Shown in pieces: positions 25,762-35,442 of a stretch of DNA of 64,000 nt. A program made the translations under genes and the position numbers. The first letter of the stretch is position 1. The number at the start of each line of letters is the position of its first letter. The DNA lies in the NCBI RefSeq assembly GCF_018449515.1, contig NZ_JAAVUQ010000010.1, forward strand, positions 124,001-188,000, in the 5' to 3' direction. The notes beneath the pieces are model-generated. The model was given only the letters and a program-made list of their open reading frames with translations, was not told the origin of the DNA and ran no database searches. The DNA is from Caballeronia sp. dw_19. GTDB lineage: Bacteria; Pseudomonadota; Gammaproteobacteria; Burkholderiales; Burkholderiaceae.

Positions 25762-27783
25762 ATGAAAGCGGCGAAGCATTCGGCGGCGGATGCTTCGCCG
25801 CATGCGTTTACGGAGCAGGGCACGGAGCAGGGCACGAAGGCATCGGCGGAAACCGCGTTCGAAGCGGCGCGTGCCACAATCGGGGTTCCCCATCGTCTGG
25901 AGCCCGTTCACGTGACCCGGCGTTTGGTCGTTTTCCTGCTTCTCCTCGCGGCGCTGGCCGGCGTGTGCGCGCTCACGTGGAGCATCGCGTGGCAACGCGG
26001 GCTCGACACGTTGCGTCAAAACGCGGCGGCGCGTGTAGACCGTACGACGGCCGAGCTGAAAAGCACGCTCGACCGTTACGAATATCTGCCTTATCTGCTT
26101 TCGCGCCACCCGTTCGTGCAGGAGGTTCTCGCCGATCCGAACCCAAGCTTCGCCGCACGCGCGGACCGTTATCTCGCCGACCTGAACACGCACGCGCGCG
26201 CCACGGCGACCTACATCATCCAGTCGAACGGGCGCTGCGTGGCGGCGAGCAACTGGAATGGACCGGATAGTTTCGTGGGCGCGGAATACCTGTTCCGGCC
26301 GTATTTCGTCGATGCAGTCAAAGGCGGCACCGGCCGCTTTTTCGGACTCGGCACGATCTCGCGCGAGCCCGGTTATTTCATCTCGCAGCCGGTATTCAAA
26401 GAGGGCACGCGGGACATTATCGGCGTGGCGGTGGTCAAGCTGAACCTGGAATGGCTGCAAGGCGCCGATGCCTCCGAGCCGCTGCTCGTTACCGACGATC
26501 ACGGCGTGATCTTCCTGTCTTCCGTGCCGGCATGGAAATATCACACGCTGCGGCCGTTGCCGAAGGACATTGAAGCGTCGGTGTATTCGGCACGGCAGTA
26601 CGCGCAGCATCCGATCACCGCGCTGCCGATGACCGTCGTGCGCACGCTCGAAGGCGGCGCGCAAATCGTGCGCGTGGGAGGCGGGCGCGACGCGCCGAGT
26701 TTTCTCGCCACGCAGCGCGCATTGGGCGAGCCCGACTGGCACTTGATCACGATGGTGTCTCTCGATCCGGCGGTCGATGCCGCGTGGAGCGCGACGATTG
26801 TGACGGCGCTCGTGTTCGTATCGCTATGTTTGCTCGCGTTCTACTGGCGCATGCGGCGTGTGCGCGTGCGGGAAATGATCCGCAGCCGCGCGCTGCTGCA
26901 GACGGCTTATGCCGAGCTGAACGAACGCGTCGCGGAGCGAACGGTGGATTTATCGGAGGCGAACGCGTTGTTGACCAAGGAGGTCGGCGAGCGCACGCGG
27001 GCCGAACAGGACTTGCGCGCCGCGCACGACGAGCTGATCCAGGCGAGCAAACTGGCCGCGCTCGGTCAGATGGCGGCGGGCATCACGCATGAACTGAACC
27101 AGCCGCTTGCCGCGTTGCGCAGTTTCTCCGACAACACCCGCGTGCTCATCGAGCGCGGCGATCACGTGGCGGCCCATGAGAATCTCGAGGCGATTGCCGC
27201 GCTGACCGAGCGCATGGGAAAGATCACGAATCAGTTGAAGTTGTTCGTGGCGAAGGCCCGTCCGAAAAACGCGCGTACCGATGTTGGCCGCGCATTGCGC
27301 AACGTGCTCGCCATGTTGCAGCCGCGCATGAAGAACGTGGTGCTCGCCTTCGATGCCAACGAACGCGCCGATTCCAGCCCGCCGCTCTATGTGCGCTGCG
27401 AGGATTTGCGGCTTGAGCAAATCCTGATCAACCTGATTGGCAACGCGCTGGACGCGGTGGCCGCGTGCGATGTTCCTCGTATCGAGATCGAGTTGGTGAG
27501 GTACGAAACAACGGTCGACATTCTGGTGCGCGACAACGGGCCGGGCATTCCAGCGGATGTCCTGCCGCGTCTTTTCGAGCCGTTTTTCACGACGAAGGAA
27601 ATGGGTCACGGATTGGGCCTGGGGTTGGCGATTTCATCGGCTATAGCGCGGGATTACGGCGGCACATTGGTCGCACGCAACCTCGTCCCGCAGATGGAAG
27701 TGGATGGGCCCGAGGGCGGCACGCAGGCCGACGCGGATCGCTCGCACGGGGCAGAATTCGTGATTACGCTGCATCGGGCGTGA
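25762..27783 (+). CDS. dctB: C4-dicarboxylate sensor histidine kinase
   Basis: 673 residues. A cytoplasmic head of about 50 residues is followed by membrane segment 1 (about 53-75) and a periplasmic double-PAS sensor, in which RYEYLPYLLSRHP, NWNGPDSFVGAEYLFRPYF and GYFISQPVF match DctB. Membrane segment 2 lies near 345-365. A coiled coil leads to the phospho-acceptor H443 in THELNQPLAALRSFSDN. The ATPase has N (LINLIGNALDA), G1 (DNGPGIP) and G2 (GHGLGLGLAIS) boxes. The start ATG lies 69 bp after dctA. It senses external dicarboxylate and phosphorylates DctD. Confidence 0.95.
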   Translation: MKAAKHSAADASPHAFTEQGTEQGTKASAETAFEAARATIGVPHRLEPVHVTRRLVVFLLLLAALAGVCALTWSIAWQRGLDTLRQNAAARVDRTTAELKSTLDRYEYLPYLLSRHPFVQEVLADPNPSFAARADRYLADLNTHARATATYIIQSNGRCVAASNWNGPDSFVGAEYLFRPYFVDAVKGGTGRFFGLGTISREPGYFISQPVFKEGTRDIIGVAVVKLNLEWLQGADASEPLLVTDDHGVIFLSSVPAWKYHTLRPLPKDIEASVYSARQYAQHPITALPMTVVRTLEGGAQIVRVGGGRDAPSFLATQRALGEPDWHLITMVSLDPAVDAAWSATIVTALVFVSLCLLAFYWRMRRVRVREMIRSRALLQTAYAELNERVAERTVDLSEANALLTKEVGERTRAEQDLRAAHDELIQASKLAALGQMAAGITHELNQPLAALRSFSDNTRVLIERGDHVAAHENLEAIAALTERMGKITNQLKLFVAKARPKNARTDVGRALRNVLAMLQPRMKNVVLAFDANERADSSPPLYVRCEDLRLEQILINLIGNALDAVAACDVPRIEIELVRYETTVDILVRDNGPGIPADVLPRLFEPFFTTKEMGHGLGLGLAISSAIARDYGGTLVARNLVPQMEVDGPEGGTQADADRSHGAEFVITLHRA

Positions 27784-27891
27784 AAAGCAGGCTGTAGTAG
27801 CACGCGCCACATGCTGAGAAAATGCGATGACACGCCGTCGCTCGCGCTGAAAGCGGCAACACAAAGCAATACCCCGTAGGAGTAGAAACCC

Positions 27892-29232
27892 ATGACCACA
27901 GGCGTTCAGGTGATTTTCATCGAAGACGATGAACTGGTGCGCCGTGCAAGCGTGCAAAGCCTCCAGCTCGCGGGCTTCGAGGTAACCGCATTCGGCAGTG
28001 TGGAGGGCGCATCGCGCCTGATCGATGCCAGTTTCCCGGGCGTGATCGTGAGCGACATCCGTCTGCCGGGTGCGAGCGGTCTCGACCTTCTGGCTCAATG
28101 CCACGAGCGGGCGCCCGAAGTGCCGGTGATCCTCGTGACAGGCCACGGCGATATCTCGATGGCCGTCCAGGCCATGCGCGACGGCGCCTACGATTTCATC
28201 GAAAAACCCTTCGCGTCGGAGCGTTTGATTGAGGCGGTTCGCCGCGCGCTGGAACGCCGCACACTCGTGCTGGAGAATCGCGCGCTGCGGCGTGAACTTG
28301 CCGGGCAGAGCAGCGTAGCGCCAAGGATCATCGGACGCAGCCCCGCTATTGAACAGGTGCGCAAACTGATTGCCAACGTTGCGCCCACTGACGCCTCCGT
28401 TCTGATCAACGGCGACACCGGCGCCGGCAAGGAACTGATTGCGCGTAGCCTGCACGACTTGTCGCCGCGCCGGGACAAACCGTTTATCGCGGTGAATTGC
28501 GGCGCATTGCCCGAGCAGATGTTCGAGTCGGAGATGTTCGGCTACGAAGCCGGCGCGTTTACCGGCGCGCAGAAACGCCGTATCGGCAAGCTTGAACATG
28601 CGTCGGGCGGCACGCTGTTCCTCGATGAAATCGAAAGCATGCCGCTCGCGTTGCAGGTCAAATTGCTTCGCGTGCTGCAGGACGGCGTGCTGGAGCGGCT
28701 GGGCTCGAATCAGCCGATTCGTGCGAATTGCCGCGTGATCGCGGCCGTGAAGGGCGATATGGCGGAGCACGTCGCGGCAGGTACGTTCCGGCGCGACCTG
28801 ATGTACCGGCTAAACGTGGTGACGATCACGCTGCCACCGCTCGCCGAACGCCGTGAAGACGTAGTGCCGTTGTTCGAACACTTTTTGCTCGATGCCGCCG
28901 TGCGATACGAGCGTCCCGCGCCTTTGCTCAACGATCGCCAGCGAGCCGAGCTGATGCAGCGCGACTGGCCGGGCAATGTGCGCGAACTGCGCAACGCGGC
29001 GGACCGAATGGTGCTGGGTATCATCGATGAAACCGGCGTCCCGCTCGATGCCGCCACGCAATCGCTCAAGGAGCGTACGGAGCAGTTCGAACGCGCGGTG
29101 ATCGGGGAGGCGCTGGAGCAGTGCGGCGGTGTGGTGGCCGCGGCGGCCGATCGGCTGCAACTGGGCAAGGCCACGCTCTACGAGAAGATCAAGCGCTATG
29201 GGCTGGCGGCGAAGGGCGAAGTCGATCGGTAG
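27892..29232 (+). CDS. dctD: Sigma-54-dependent response regulator for C4-dicarboxylate transport
   Basis: 446 residues. The receiver domain has the phospho-acceptor D55 in VSDIRLPG. The AAA+ domain has Walker [10 protein letters not shown] and the sigma-54-contact loop GAFTGA at 221-226. The C-terminal Fis-type helix-turn-helix ([22 protein letters not shown], in parts [11 protein letters not shown] and [11 protein letters not shown]) binds enhancer DNA. Phosphorylated by DctB, it should activate the -24/-12 promoter at 24211. GTAGGAGTAGAAACCC precedes the ATG. The gene ends at a strong terminator. Confidence 0.95.
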   Translation: MTTGVQVIFIEDDELVRRASVQSLQLAGFEVTAFGSVEGASRLIDASFPGVIVSDIRLPGASGLDLLAQCHERAPEVPVILVTGHGDISMAVQAMRDGAYDFIEKPFASERLIEAVRRALERRTLVLENRALRRELAGQSSVAPRIIGRSPAIEQVRKLIANVAPTDASVLINGDTGAGKELIARSLHDLSPRRDKPFIAVNCGALPEQMFESEMFGYEAGAFTGAQKRRIGKLEHASGGTLFLDEIESMPLALQVKLLRVLQDGVLERLGSNQPIRANCRVIAAVKGDMAEHVAAGTFRRDLMYRLNVVTITLPPLAERREDVVPLFEHFLLDAAVRYERPAPLLNDRQRAELMQRDWPGNVRELRNAADRMVLGIIDETGVPLDAATQSLKERTEQFERAVIGEALEQCGGVVAAAADRLQLGKATLYEKIKRYGLAAKGEVDR

Positions 29233-29270
29233 GCCGCATGTGATCTTCTGCGTATTTTCCACGCCTTAAA

Positions 29271-29310
29271 AAGCAAAACGCCCGCCGATGAATCGGCGGG
29301 CGTTTTGCTT
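29271..29310. terminator. Bidirectional terminator between dctD and the thioredoxin gene
   Basis: Perfect 18-bp stem, 29271-29288 with 29293-29310, tetraloop TGAA. The GC core GCCCGCCGA is flanked by AAAAC and GTTTTG, so it can act on both convergent genes. Confidence 0.92.
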
Positions 29311-29343
29311 GTGCCTGGGGTAATGCGTCAAGCCGAACCGGTT

Positions 29344-29880
29344 TCAGGCTGCGTTCAGCGCTTTGTCGAGAAGCGCATCGAGTTCCGCGAACGTCGGCTC
29401 ACCCACGTAACGCTTCAAGATCTTGCCGTCCTTATCCACGACAAACGTAGTCGGCGTCAATTGCACGTTGCCGAACTGCTTCGCCGCGCTGCCGTCGTCC
29501 ATTGCAACCTTGAACGGCAGGTTGCGCGTCTGCGCGTAGTTGGTCACGTACATTGGCGCGTCGTATTTCATCGCCACCGCGACGAATTCCAGGCCGCGGC
29601 CCTTGAAGCGGTTGTATGTGTCGACCATCGCCGGCATCTCTTTCATGCAGGTTTCGCAGTCGGTCGCCCAGAAGTTGATCAGGTAGACCTTGCCCTTCAG
29701 ATCCGTCGATGTCGAAATCTTCTGACCCGACAACAGCGTGAACGTGGCGTCCGGAACGCGTTGCTGGCCGCCGAACGCAAAGTAGCCGGTGCACGCAATC
29801 ACGCCGGCGACAACTGCCATCAAGATATAGCGCAGCGGGCTCTTGCTGCGCCCGGGTGAAACCTGTGAATTTTCTGACAT
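29344..29880 (-). CDS. TlpA/ResA-type membrane-anchored thioredoxin
   Basis: 178 residues from the ATG at 29880; a longer frame upstream lacks family support. One membrane anchor (YILMAVVAGVIACTGYFAF, about 18-36) places the domain in the periplasm. The active site is C75-E-T-C78 in WATDCETCMKEMP, and the cis-proline is in LTPTTFVVD. The Glu-Thr pair is not the CPHC of classic Trx or DsbA and is usual for TlpA/ResA reductases that serve cytochrome c or CuA maturation. A link to the oxidase genes 24 kb away is possible but not shown. Confidence 0.9.
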   Translation of the reverse strand: MSENSQVSPGRSKSPLRYILMAVVAGVIACTGYFAFGGQQRVPDATFTLLSGQKISTSTDLKGKVYLINFWATDCETCMKEMPAMVDTYNRFKGRGLEFVAVAMKYDAPMYVTNYAQTRNLPFKVAMDDGSAAKQFGNVQLTPTTFVVDKDGKILKRYVGEPTFAELDALLDKALNAA

Positions 29881-30127
29881 GGAAACCTCGAGCGTGCTCG
29901 GTTCGTATCTGGTTCGTACTCGACTGATTTGCAACAACGCGCAGCAATGCCAGCTTGCCTGGATGCAGGGCATTTTAGCCCCAATCTTGAAAAAGCGTTC
30001 TGCGTGCGGCTTGCTGTGAGCCTTTTGCAAGGCAGGGCACTGCCCAGTGTGACTGCCGCCGTCTTGGTCACCGTCAACGGTTTCAGCACCGGCAGCGGAT
30101 AATCATGCTTTTCCCCCAGCTTTTCTC

Positions 30128-30760
30128 ATGATCCGATCTTTCTCCCGCGCCTTGAAACGCGCTGTGTTTCATGCCGTAGTGTCTTCCCCGCGCACGCTGT
30201 TCAAGTCGGCCGCTTCGACCACCACGCTCCTGGTCACCGCCGCCGCGCTGCTGGCCTGCACGCCGGCCTATGACTGGCGCACGATCCAGAACAACGACGA
30301 CGCGTACGAAGTTACCTTTCCAGCCAAGCCGCGTTCCGACGCCCGTGATATCGACGTCGCCGGCAAGCCGATGCACATGAAGATGCAGATGGCCGAGGCG
30401 GGCGACGCGGTATTCGCCGTCGGTACGGTTGATTTGCCCAACGCCGACCCCGCGACCCAGCGCGCTGCGCTCGATTTTCTTCAGCAAGGATTGGCGCGCA
30501 ACCTCAATACCGCGCCCGCTGCGCATCCTGTGGATATCGAAGTGGCGGCAGGCGGACGTTTGCCCGGGGCGGAAATCACCGTCAGCGGGACGAGTTACGC
30601 GAGCGAGGCGAGCGCCAACGGCCAGAAGAGCGAAACGCGTCAGATCCGGGCCCGTTTCATCGCCAAAGGGACGCACGCTTACCAAATCGCAATCGTCTCA
30701 ACCAAGGCGCCGCCGGCCGATCAAATCGATCAATTTTTTTCCTCGTTCAAACTTTTTTAA
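30128..30760 (+). CDS. Putative lipoprotein, hypothetical
   Basis: 210 residues. A long basic N-terminus and hydrophobic run lead to the lipobox LLAC with C44. The mature part begins TPAYDWRTIQNNDDAYEVTFPAKP and has alternating beta strands ending with a Phe-rich QFFSSFKLF; the first piece is given here only as far as YEVTFPAKP. Such 'f(P)aKP...'-type domains occur in conserved betaproteobacterial lipoproteins of unknown role. It is convergent with comM across a 388-bp intergenic region. I do not assign a function. Confidence 0.75.
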   Translation: MIRSFSRALKRAVFHAVVSSPRTLFKSAASTTTLLVTAAALLACTPAYDWRTIQNNDDAYEVTFPAKPRSDARDIDVAGKPMHMKMQMAEAGDAVFAVGTVDLPNADPATQRAALDFLQQGLARNLNTAPAAHPVDIEVAAGGRLPGAEITVSGTSYASEASANGQKSETRQIRARFIAKGTHAYQIAIVSTKAPPADQIDQFFSSFKLF

Positions 30761-31148
30761 GTATTTGCCCCGAATCGCGTCCATTCGTTCGTCAATATTT
30801 CTCAAATTGAACGACGCGCAGCAAACGTTTCGTATCTGAGAAGTCGCACAAGCATTTACAGCTAAAACTAGGATTTATCTCAGTTTTTTCAACTATCCAC
30901 AGAGGCTGTGGATAACTTTGTGGAAAACATCGCCGCGCCCTCGCCAAGTGCCCGTCCGACGCGGCTTTCCTTACTTTGCCTTGATTCAGTGCAGTCAAAA
31001 ATAGTTAATAAAATCAAAGGCCTGACGATCATTGACAAAATAGGTGTTTGATCAGATGTTAGAGAAACAAAGAACGATGCAATGTGCATAAGTCAAGTCT
31101 TGACAGCCGATTTTTCTTTTTTGCGGGCGGCAGTTCCGACGTGGTGGT
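30761..31148. other. AT-rich convergent intergenic region with DnaA-box cluster
   Basis: Lies between the 3' ends of two convergent genes, so it should hold neither gene's promoter. It is clearly more AT-rich than its surroundings, especially 30830-30930 and 30990-31090. It contains three DnaA-box-like sites (see 30893-30927), and I found no hairpin with a T-run. Short open frames here have no family support. A small RNA cannot be excluded. Confidence 0.55.
30893..30927. promoter_or_regulatory. Cluster of three DnaA-box-like 9-mers
   Basis: CTATCCACA at 30893-30901 (one mismatch), TTATCCACA on the minus strand at 30907-30915 (perfect) and TTTTCCACA on the minus strand at 30919-30927 (one mismatch). 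The first two form the inverted repeat TATCCACAG-AGG-CTGTGGATA. Function is unknown; it could titrate DnaA or simply be a hairpin. Confidence 0.5.
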
Positions 31149-32729
31149 TTATGCGGTCGCAAATGCCCGTCGATACTGAATTGCTTCGGCGAGGTGAGTC
31201 GCGGTCGGTGAATCGGCCGCCGCGAGATCGGCGATCGTGCGCGCCACTTTCAGAACGCGGTAATACGCCCGTGCCGACCAGCCGAAACGTTCGCCGGCCT
31301 CGCGAAGCAAGGCTTCGCCGGTGGCATCGAGCGGGCAGACAGCGTCCACTTCGCGTCCGTCCAGCTCGCGATTCGTCTTTCCTTGCCGTTCGAGTTGCCG
31401 GTCGCGCGCGTCGGCGACACGCCGTGCAACGACCGCGCTGGTCTCGCCAACGGATGCACTCCTCCCCGACAATTCCGCCGGCGACAACGCGGGCAATTCG
31501 ATCTGGATATCGATGCGATCGAGCAGCGGCCCCGACAACTTGCGCAGATACCGCGTAGCGACGTCGGGCGTGCATCGGCAGCGGCCGTTCGGATCGCCGC
31601 GCCAGCCGCACGGGCAGGGATTCATGGCTGCGACCAATTGACATGCCGCCGGAAAATCGGCCTGATGCGCGGCGCGTGAAATAGTGATGCGGCCAGCCTC
31701 CAGCGGTTCGCGTAGCGTCTCGAGCACCTTCCGGTCGAATTCGGGCAGTTCGTCGAGGAACAGCACGCCGAGATGCGCCAGCGTGATCTCGCCGGGTTGC
31801 GGCGGATTGCGCCCACCTACCAGCGCAACCGAACTCGACGAATGATGCGGCGCACGAAACGGTCGCTGGCGCCATTGCGAGGGCGAAAATCCGAGCATGC
31901 TGGCGGACAGAATGGCCGCCGAGGACAACGCTTCGTCGTCGGTCATGGGCGGAAGAAGGCTGGGTAGCCGGGCGGCGAGCATTGACTTGCCGGCGCCGGG
32001 CGGTCCGACCATCAGCAGATGATGTCCACCCGCAGCCGCAACCTCGAGCGCGCGGCGTGCGCCGGGATGGCCGATCACATCGACGAGATCGGGCAACGGC
32101 GCGCGCCTGCGCAGCGGGGAATCTGGCGCCGCACCGCGGATAGGTGTAAGACGGCCATCGACGGAACCACTCAGGTGTGCACACAAAGCGGGCAGATCGG
32201 CGGCCCCGAATACATCGATACCCGGTACCAGCGCCGCTTCGGCCGCACTCCCCAGGGGCAGATAGATTTCGGGCATGCGGGAATCGGACTCGCGGATGGA
32301 CGCGCCTTCGAGCGCCGACCCGGCGCGCGCATATTGACGCGCAGCGCCACAGGCCATGGCGAACGCGCCGCGCATCGGGCGCAGTGCACCGGTCAACGAC
32401 AATTCCCCGGCGAACTCGCGATGCAGCAGCGCATCGGCCGGAATCTGGCCACTCGCCGCAAGAATGCCCAAAGCAATCGGCAGGTCGAAGCGGCCGGATT
32501 CCTTTGGCAGGTCGGCGGGAGCGAGATTGACGGTGATGCGGCGGACGGGGAAATCGAAACCGCAATTCTGGAGTGCTGCGCGCACCCGCTCGCGGCTTTC
32601 ACGAACTTCGAGATCGGGCAAGCCGACGATTGAAAACGAAGGTAATCCATTGGCGAGATGAACCTCGACGGTCACCTCGGGCGCACGCCCAGGGGCGGGC
32701 GCGCGGCTGCGCACCACGGCAAGCGACAT
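31149..32729 (-). CDS. comM: YifB/ComM family Mg-chelatase-like AAA ATPase
   Basis: 526 residues, the usual length. The N-terminal Lon-protease-like substrate domain (AVVRSRAPAPG... and NLAPADLPKESGRFDLPIALG, the latter shown as NLAPADLPKES) precedes the AAA+ core with Walker A GPPGAGKS at 242-249 and Walker B LFLDELPEF. The C-terminal Mg-chelatase part carries YRRAFA. ComM is a hexameric helicase that drives branch migration during natural transformation. The start ATG is at 32729, divergent from nothing: ubiK upstream is on the same strand, 103 bp away. Natural competence of this host is not shown by this gene alone. Confidence 0.93.
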   Translation of the reverse strand: MSLAVVRSRAPAPGRAPEVTVEVHLANGLPSFSIVGLPDLEVRESRERVRAALQNCGFDFPVRRITVNLAPADLPKESGRFDLPIALGILAASGQIPADALLHREFAGELSLTGALRPMRGAFAMACGAARQYARAGSALEGASIRESDSRMPEIYLPLGSAAEAALVPGIDVFGAADLPALCAHLSGSVDGRLTPIRGAAPDSPLRRRAPLPDLVDVIGHPGARRALEVAAAGGHHLLMVGPPGAGKSMLAARLPSLLPPMTDDEALSSAAILSASMLGFSPSQWRQRPFRAPHHSSSSVALVGGRNPPQPGEITLAHLGVLFLDELPEFDRKVLETLREPLEAGRITISRAAHQADFPAACQLVAAMNPCPCGWRGDPNGRCRCTPDVATRYLRKLSGPLLDRIDIQIELPALSPAELSGRSASVGETSAVVARRVADARDRQLERQGKTNRELDGREVDAVCPLDATGEALLREAGERFGWSARAYYRVLKVARTIADLAAADSPTATHLAEAIQYRRAFATA

Positions 32730-32832
32730 GATTTTTTCCCCGCTGCCGTTGCCTCGCTAATTCAAGGCGCCGGCTTAATGATCCAACATCACGGCTCGCT
32801 TAGCCGATGACACGCTTTAGAACATCTGGACT

Positions 32833-33108
32833 TCAGTCCTGGACACTGGACGAACTGGACGACGGTCCGCCGCCCAGCTTCGCTTCCAGCTGCGCGACGC
32901 GTTGTTCCAGTTCCTCGAGCCGGGCGCGCGTACGCACGAGCACTTGCGTTTGGGTATCGAATTCTTCACGCGTCACCAGGTCCAGCTTCGAAAAACCCTG
33001 GGACAGCATGGCTTTCATATTCTTTTCAATGTCCTTTGCCGGCGAATTCTTGAGCAGCTCGCTCATCTTGGCCTGGAAGTCATTGAACATGTCATTCGGT
33101 TGTTTCAT
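32833..33108 (-). CDS. ubiK: UbiK/YqiC (BMFP) family accessory factor
   Basis: 91 residues from the ATG at 33108, preceded by a GAGGAAAA site. DMFNDFQAKMSELLKNSPAKDIEKN, here DMFNDFQAKMSELL, and a C-terminal coiled coil (TRARLEELEQRVAQLEAKL) match the membrane-fusogenic BMFP family. UbiK binds UbiJ and helps aerobic ubiquinone synthesis at the membrane. A Ser-rich tail (GPSSSSSSVQD) is added. It stands upstream of comM on the same strand and is divergent from glnK. Confidence 0.88.
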   Translation of the reverse strand: MKQPNDMFNDFQAKMSELLKNSPAKDIEKNMKAMLSQGFSKLDLVTREEFDTQTQVLVRTRARLEELEQRVAQLEAKLGGGPSSSSSSVQD

Positions 33109-33123
33109 GCGGTTTTCCTCTTG

Positions 33124-33140
33124 CGCACCATATAAGTGCA
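33124..33140. promoter_or_regulatory. NtrC-binding site candidate
   Basis: CGCACCATATAAGTGCA contains GCAC-N7-GTGC (33125-33139), the enterobacterial NtrC half-site geometry. It lies about 255 bp upstream of the -24 element, which is acceptable for a looping activator, and also close to the ubiK start. Confidence 0.6.
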
Positions 33141-33183
33141 TTCATTGTTAGCTCAGTGCTCCGGCAAACCGGATGATCCAATT

Positions 33184-33205
33184 TGGTGCGTACTCTGGCG
33201 CACCA
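33184..33205. promoter_or_regulatory. Inverted repeat upstream of glnK
   Basis: TGGTGCG-N8-CGCACCA. The arms contain NtrC-like GGTGC and GCACC blocks in the opposite relative orientation from the box at 33124. It may be a second activator site or a hairpin. Confidence 0.45.
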
Positions 33206-33392
33206 GAAGAACCCCGACCCCTCCGCGCAACACGATGCCGCGCTTTGGAACACACCTGCTTGCTGGACCTTGCGAGCACTCTAGCAACGATCCACGGTGC
33301 GCGCCAGCGAACGCAAGCGTTGCTGGCCATCCGGTCTACGCCCGCGCATTGCATGCCCTTCGAGCCGGTTTGACAGGGCAAGGACACGCGCA

Positions 33393-33408
33393 TGGCATAC
33401 GAGTTGCA
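33393..33408 (+). promoter_or_regulatory. Sigma-54 promoter of glnK-amtB
   Basis: TGGCATACGAGTTGCA has GG-N10-GC (33394-33395 and 33406-33407). It is close to the dctA promoter in this window (both TGGCAT...TTGCA). The predicted leader is about 150 nt. Confidence 0.85.
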
Positions 33409-33496
33409 TATGTGGCCCGGGCCTTGTCCGTGCGCGCTTTTCCGGGCGGTCGGCAATGCGGCGTGGCGCATCAGACACCACTCGCGACGGACATGA

Positions 33497-33910
<414 letters not shown>

Positions 33911-33942
33911 AAAAAGACACGGCGATAAGAGGAAACAGAAGA

Positions 33943-35442
33943 ATGCGTAAATTATTGATGTCCTTGTTGATGGCGGGGTCGCTCTTGGGAGTGAGCGTCG
34001 GCACCGTGATGGCGCAGGATGCATCCGCGCCAGCGGCTGCATCCGCCGCGGCTTCAGACACGACCGCAGCGGCACCCGCAAGCGCACCGGATACAGCCTC
34101 CCCAGTCAGCGCCGATACGGCCCCGGCTTCGGGCGCTGACGCAGCATCGGCGGCCGCTCCGGCTTCCGGCGCATCCGACGCCGCACCGGCTGCGCCGACG
34201 GCACCGTTCTCTGTTGATTCATCGAAGATCAATTCCGGCGATACCGCCTGGATGCTGACCTCCACCGCCCTCGTGCTGTTCATGACGATCCCGGGCCTGG
34301 CGCTGTTCTATGCGGGCATGGTCCGCAAGAAGAACGTGCTCGCGACCGTGATGCAGAGCTTCGCGATCTGCTGCCTGGTCACGATCCTCTGGACCGTGGT
34401 CGGCTACAGCCTTGCGTTCACACCGGGTAACGCGTTCATCGGCGGTTTCTCGCGGGTGTTCCTGCACGGCATGAACTACATCCACGGCGACAAGGCGACC
34501 ACCCTGACCGTCAGCCATCTGGCTCCGACGATTCCGGAATCGGTCTACTTCGTCTACCAGATGACGTTCGCGATCATCACGCCGGCGCTGATCGCCGGCG
34601 CGTTCGCTGACCGGATGAAGTTCTCCGCCATGCTGGTATTCATGGGGCTGTGGACGATCATCGTCTACTCGCCGATCGCGCACATGGTCTGGGAACCGAC
34701 GGGCTGGCTGTCGGCGGCTGGCATCCTCGACTTCGCAGGCGGCACGGTGGTTCACATCAACGCCGGTATCGCAGGTCTGGTGTGCTGTCTGGTGCTCGGC
34801 AAGCGGGTCGGTTACGGCCGCGAAGTCATGGCGCCGCACAACCTCGTGCTTTCGCTGATCGGTGCTTCCATGTTGTGGGTCGGCTGGTTCGGCTTCAACG
34901 CGGGTTCGGCAGTGGCGGCTGACGGCCGTGCCGGTTTCGCAATGCTCACCACGCAAATCGCTACCGCATTTGCCGCGTTCGGCTGGATGTTCGCCGAATG
35001 GCTGGCCAAGGGTAAGCCTTCGGTGCTCGGCATTATCTCGGGCGCGGTGGCAGGTCTCGTGGCGATTACGCCGGCTTCGGGTTTTGTCGGCGTGACTGGC
35101 GCAATCGTGATCGGTATTGCGGCTGGCGTGGTCTGCTTCTGGTCGGCAACGTGGCTCAAGACGAAGCTCGGCTACGACGATTCGCTCGACGCGTTCGGCG
35201 TCCACGGCGTAGGCGGTATTCTCGGCGCGCTCCTGACCGGCATCTTCGCGGTCAAGGACATTGGCGGCGCGGACGGCAGCATCCTGCTGCAAGCCAAGGG
35301 CGTACTCACCACGCTGGTCTACAGCGGCGTGGTCAGCTACATCCTGTTGAAGGTTATCGACATGGTCATGGGTCTGCGTGTCACAGAAGAAGAGGAACGT
35401 GAAGGCCTCGACGTCTCGCTGCATGGCGAACACGTCGAATAA
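33943..35442 (+). CDS. amtB: Ammonium channel
   Basis: 499 residues, about 90 longer than the E. coli protein. A signal peptide (ends VMAQ25) is followed by a low-complexity Ala/Ser/Pro/Asp segment to about residue 87, then eleven membrane helices. The twin histidines lie in IAHMVWEPTGW and FGVHGVGGILGALLTG, and GWFGFNAGSA is a pore segment. It conducts ammonium and is gated by GlnK. The long Ala/Pro linker at the mature periplasmic N-terminus is the odd part. The gene ends before a T-run terminator. Confidence 0.95.
   Translation: MRKLLMSLLMAGSLLGVSVGTVMAQDASAPAAASAAASDTTAAAPASAPDTASPVSADTAPASGADAASAAAPASGASDAAPAAPTAPFSVDSSKINSGDTAWMLTSTALVLFMTIPGLALFYAGMVRKKNVLATVMQSFAICCLVTILWTVVGYSLAFTPGNAFIGGFSRVFLHGMNYIHGDKATTLTVSHLAPTIPESVYFVYQMTFAIITPALIAGAFADRMKFSAMLVFMGLWTIIVYSPIAHMVWEPTGWLSAAGILDFAGGTVVHINAGIAGLVCCLVLGKRVGYGREVMAPHNLVLSLIGASMLWVGWFGFNAGSAVAADGRAGFAMLTTQIATAFAAFGWMFAEWLAKGKPSVLGIISGAVAGLVAITPASGFVGVTGAIVIGIAAGVVCFWSATWLKTKLGYDDSLDAFGVHGVGGILGALLTGIFAVKDIGGADGSILLQAKGVLTTLVYSGVVSYILLKVIDMVMGLRVTEEEEREGLDVSLHGEHVE

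Noticed and set aside
30761..31148. Chromosome or plasmid replication origin
   Set aside because: DnaA-like boxes are present, but there is no dnaA, dnaN, gyrB, rpmH, repA or parAB nearby and the flanking genes are ordinary housekeeping genes.
31093..32565. 490-codon open frame overlapping comM in another frame on the same strand
   Set aside because: comM in the neighbouring frame has intact Walker motifs; this frame is Arg-rich and without domains.
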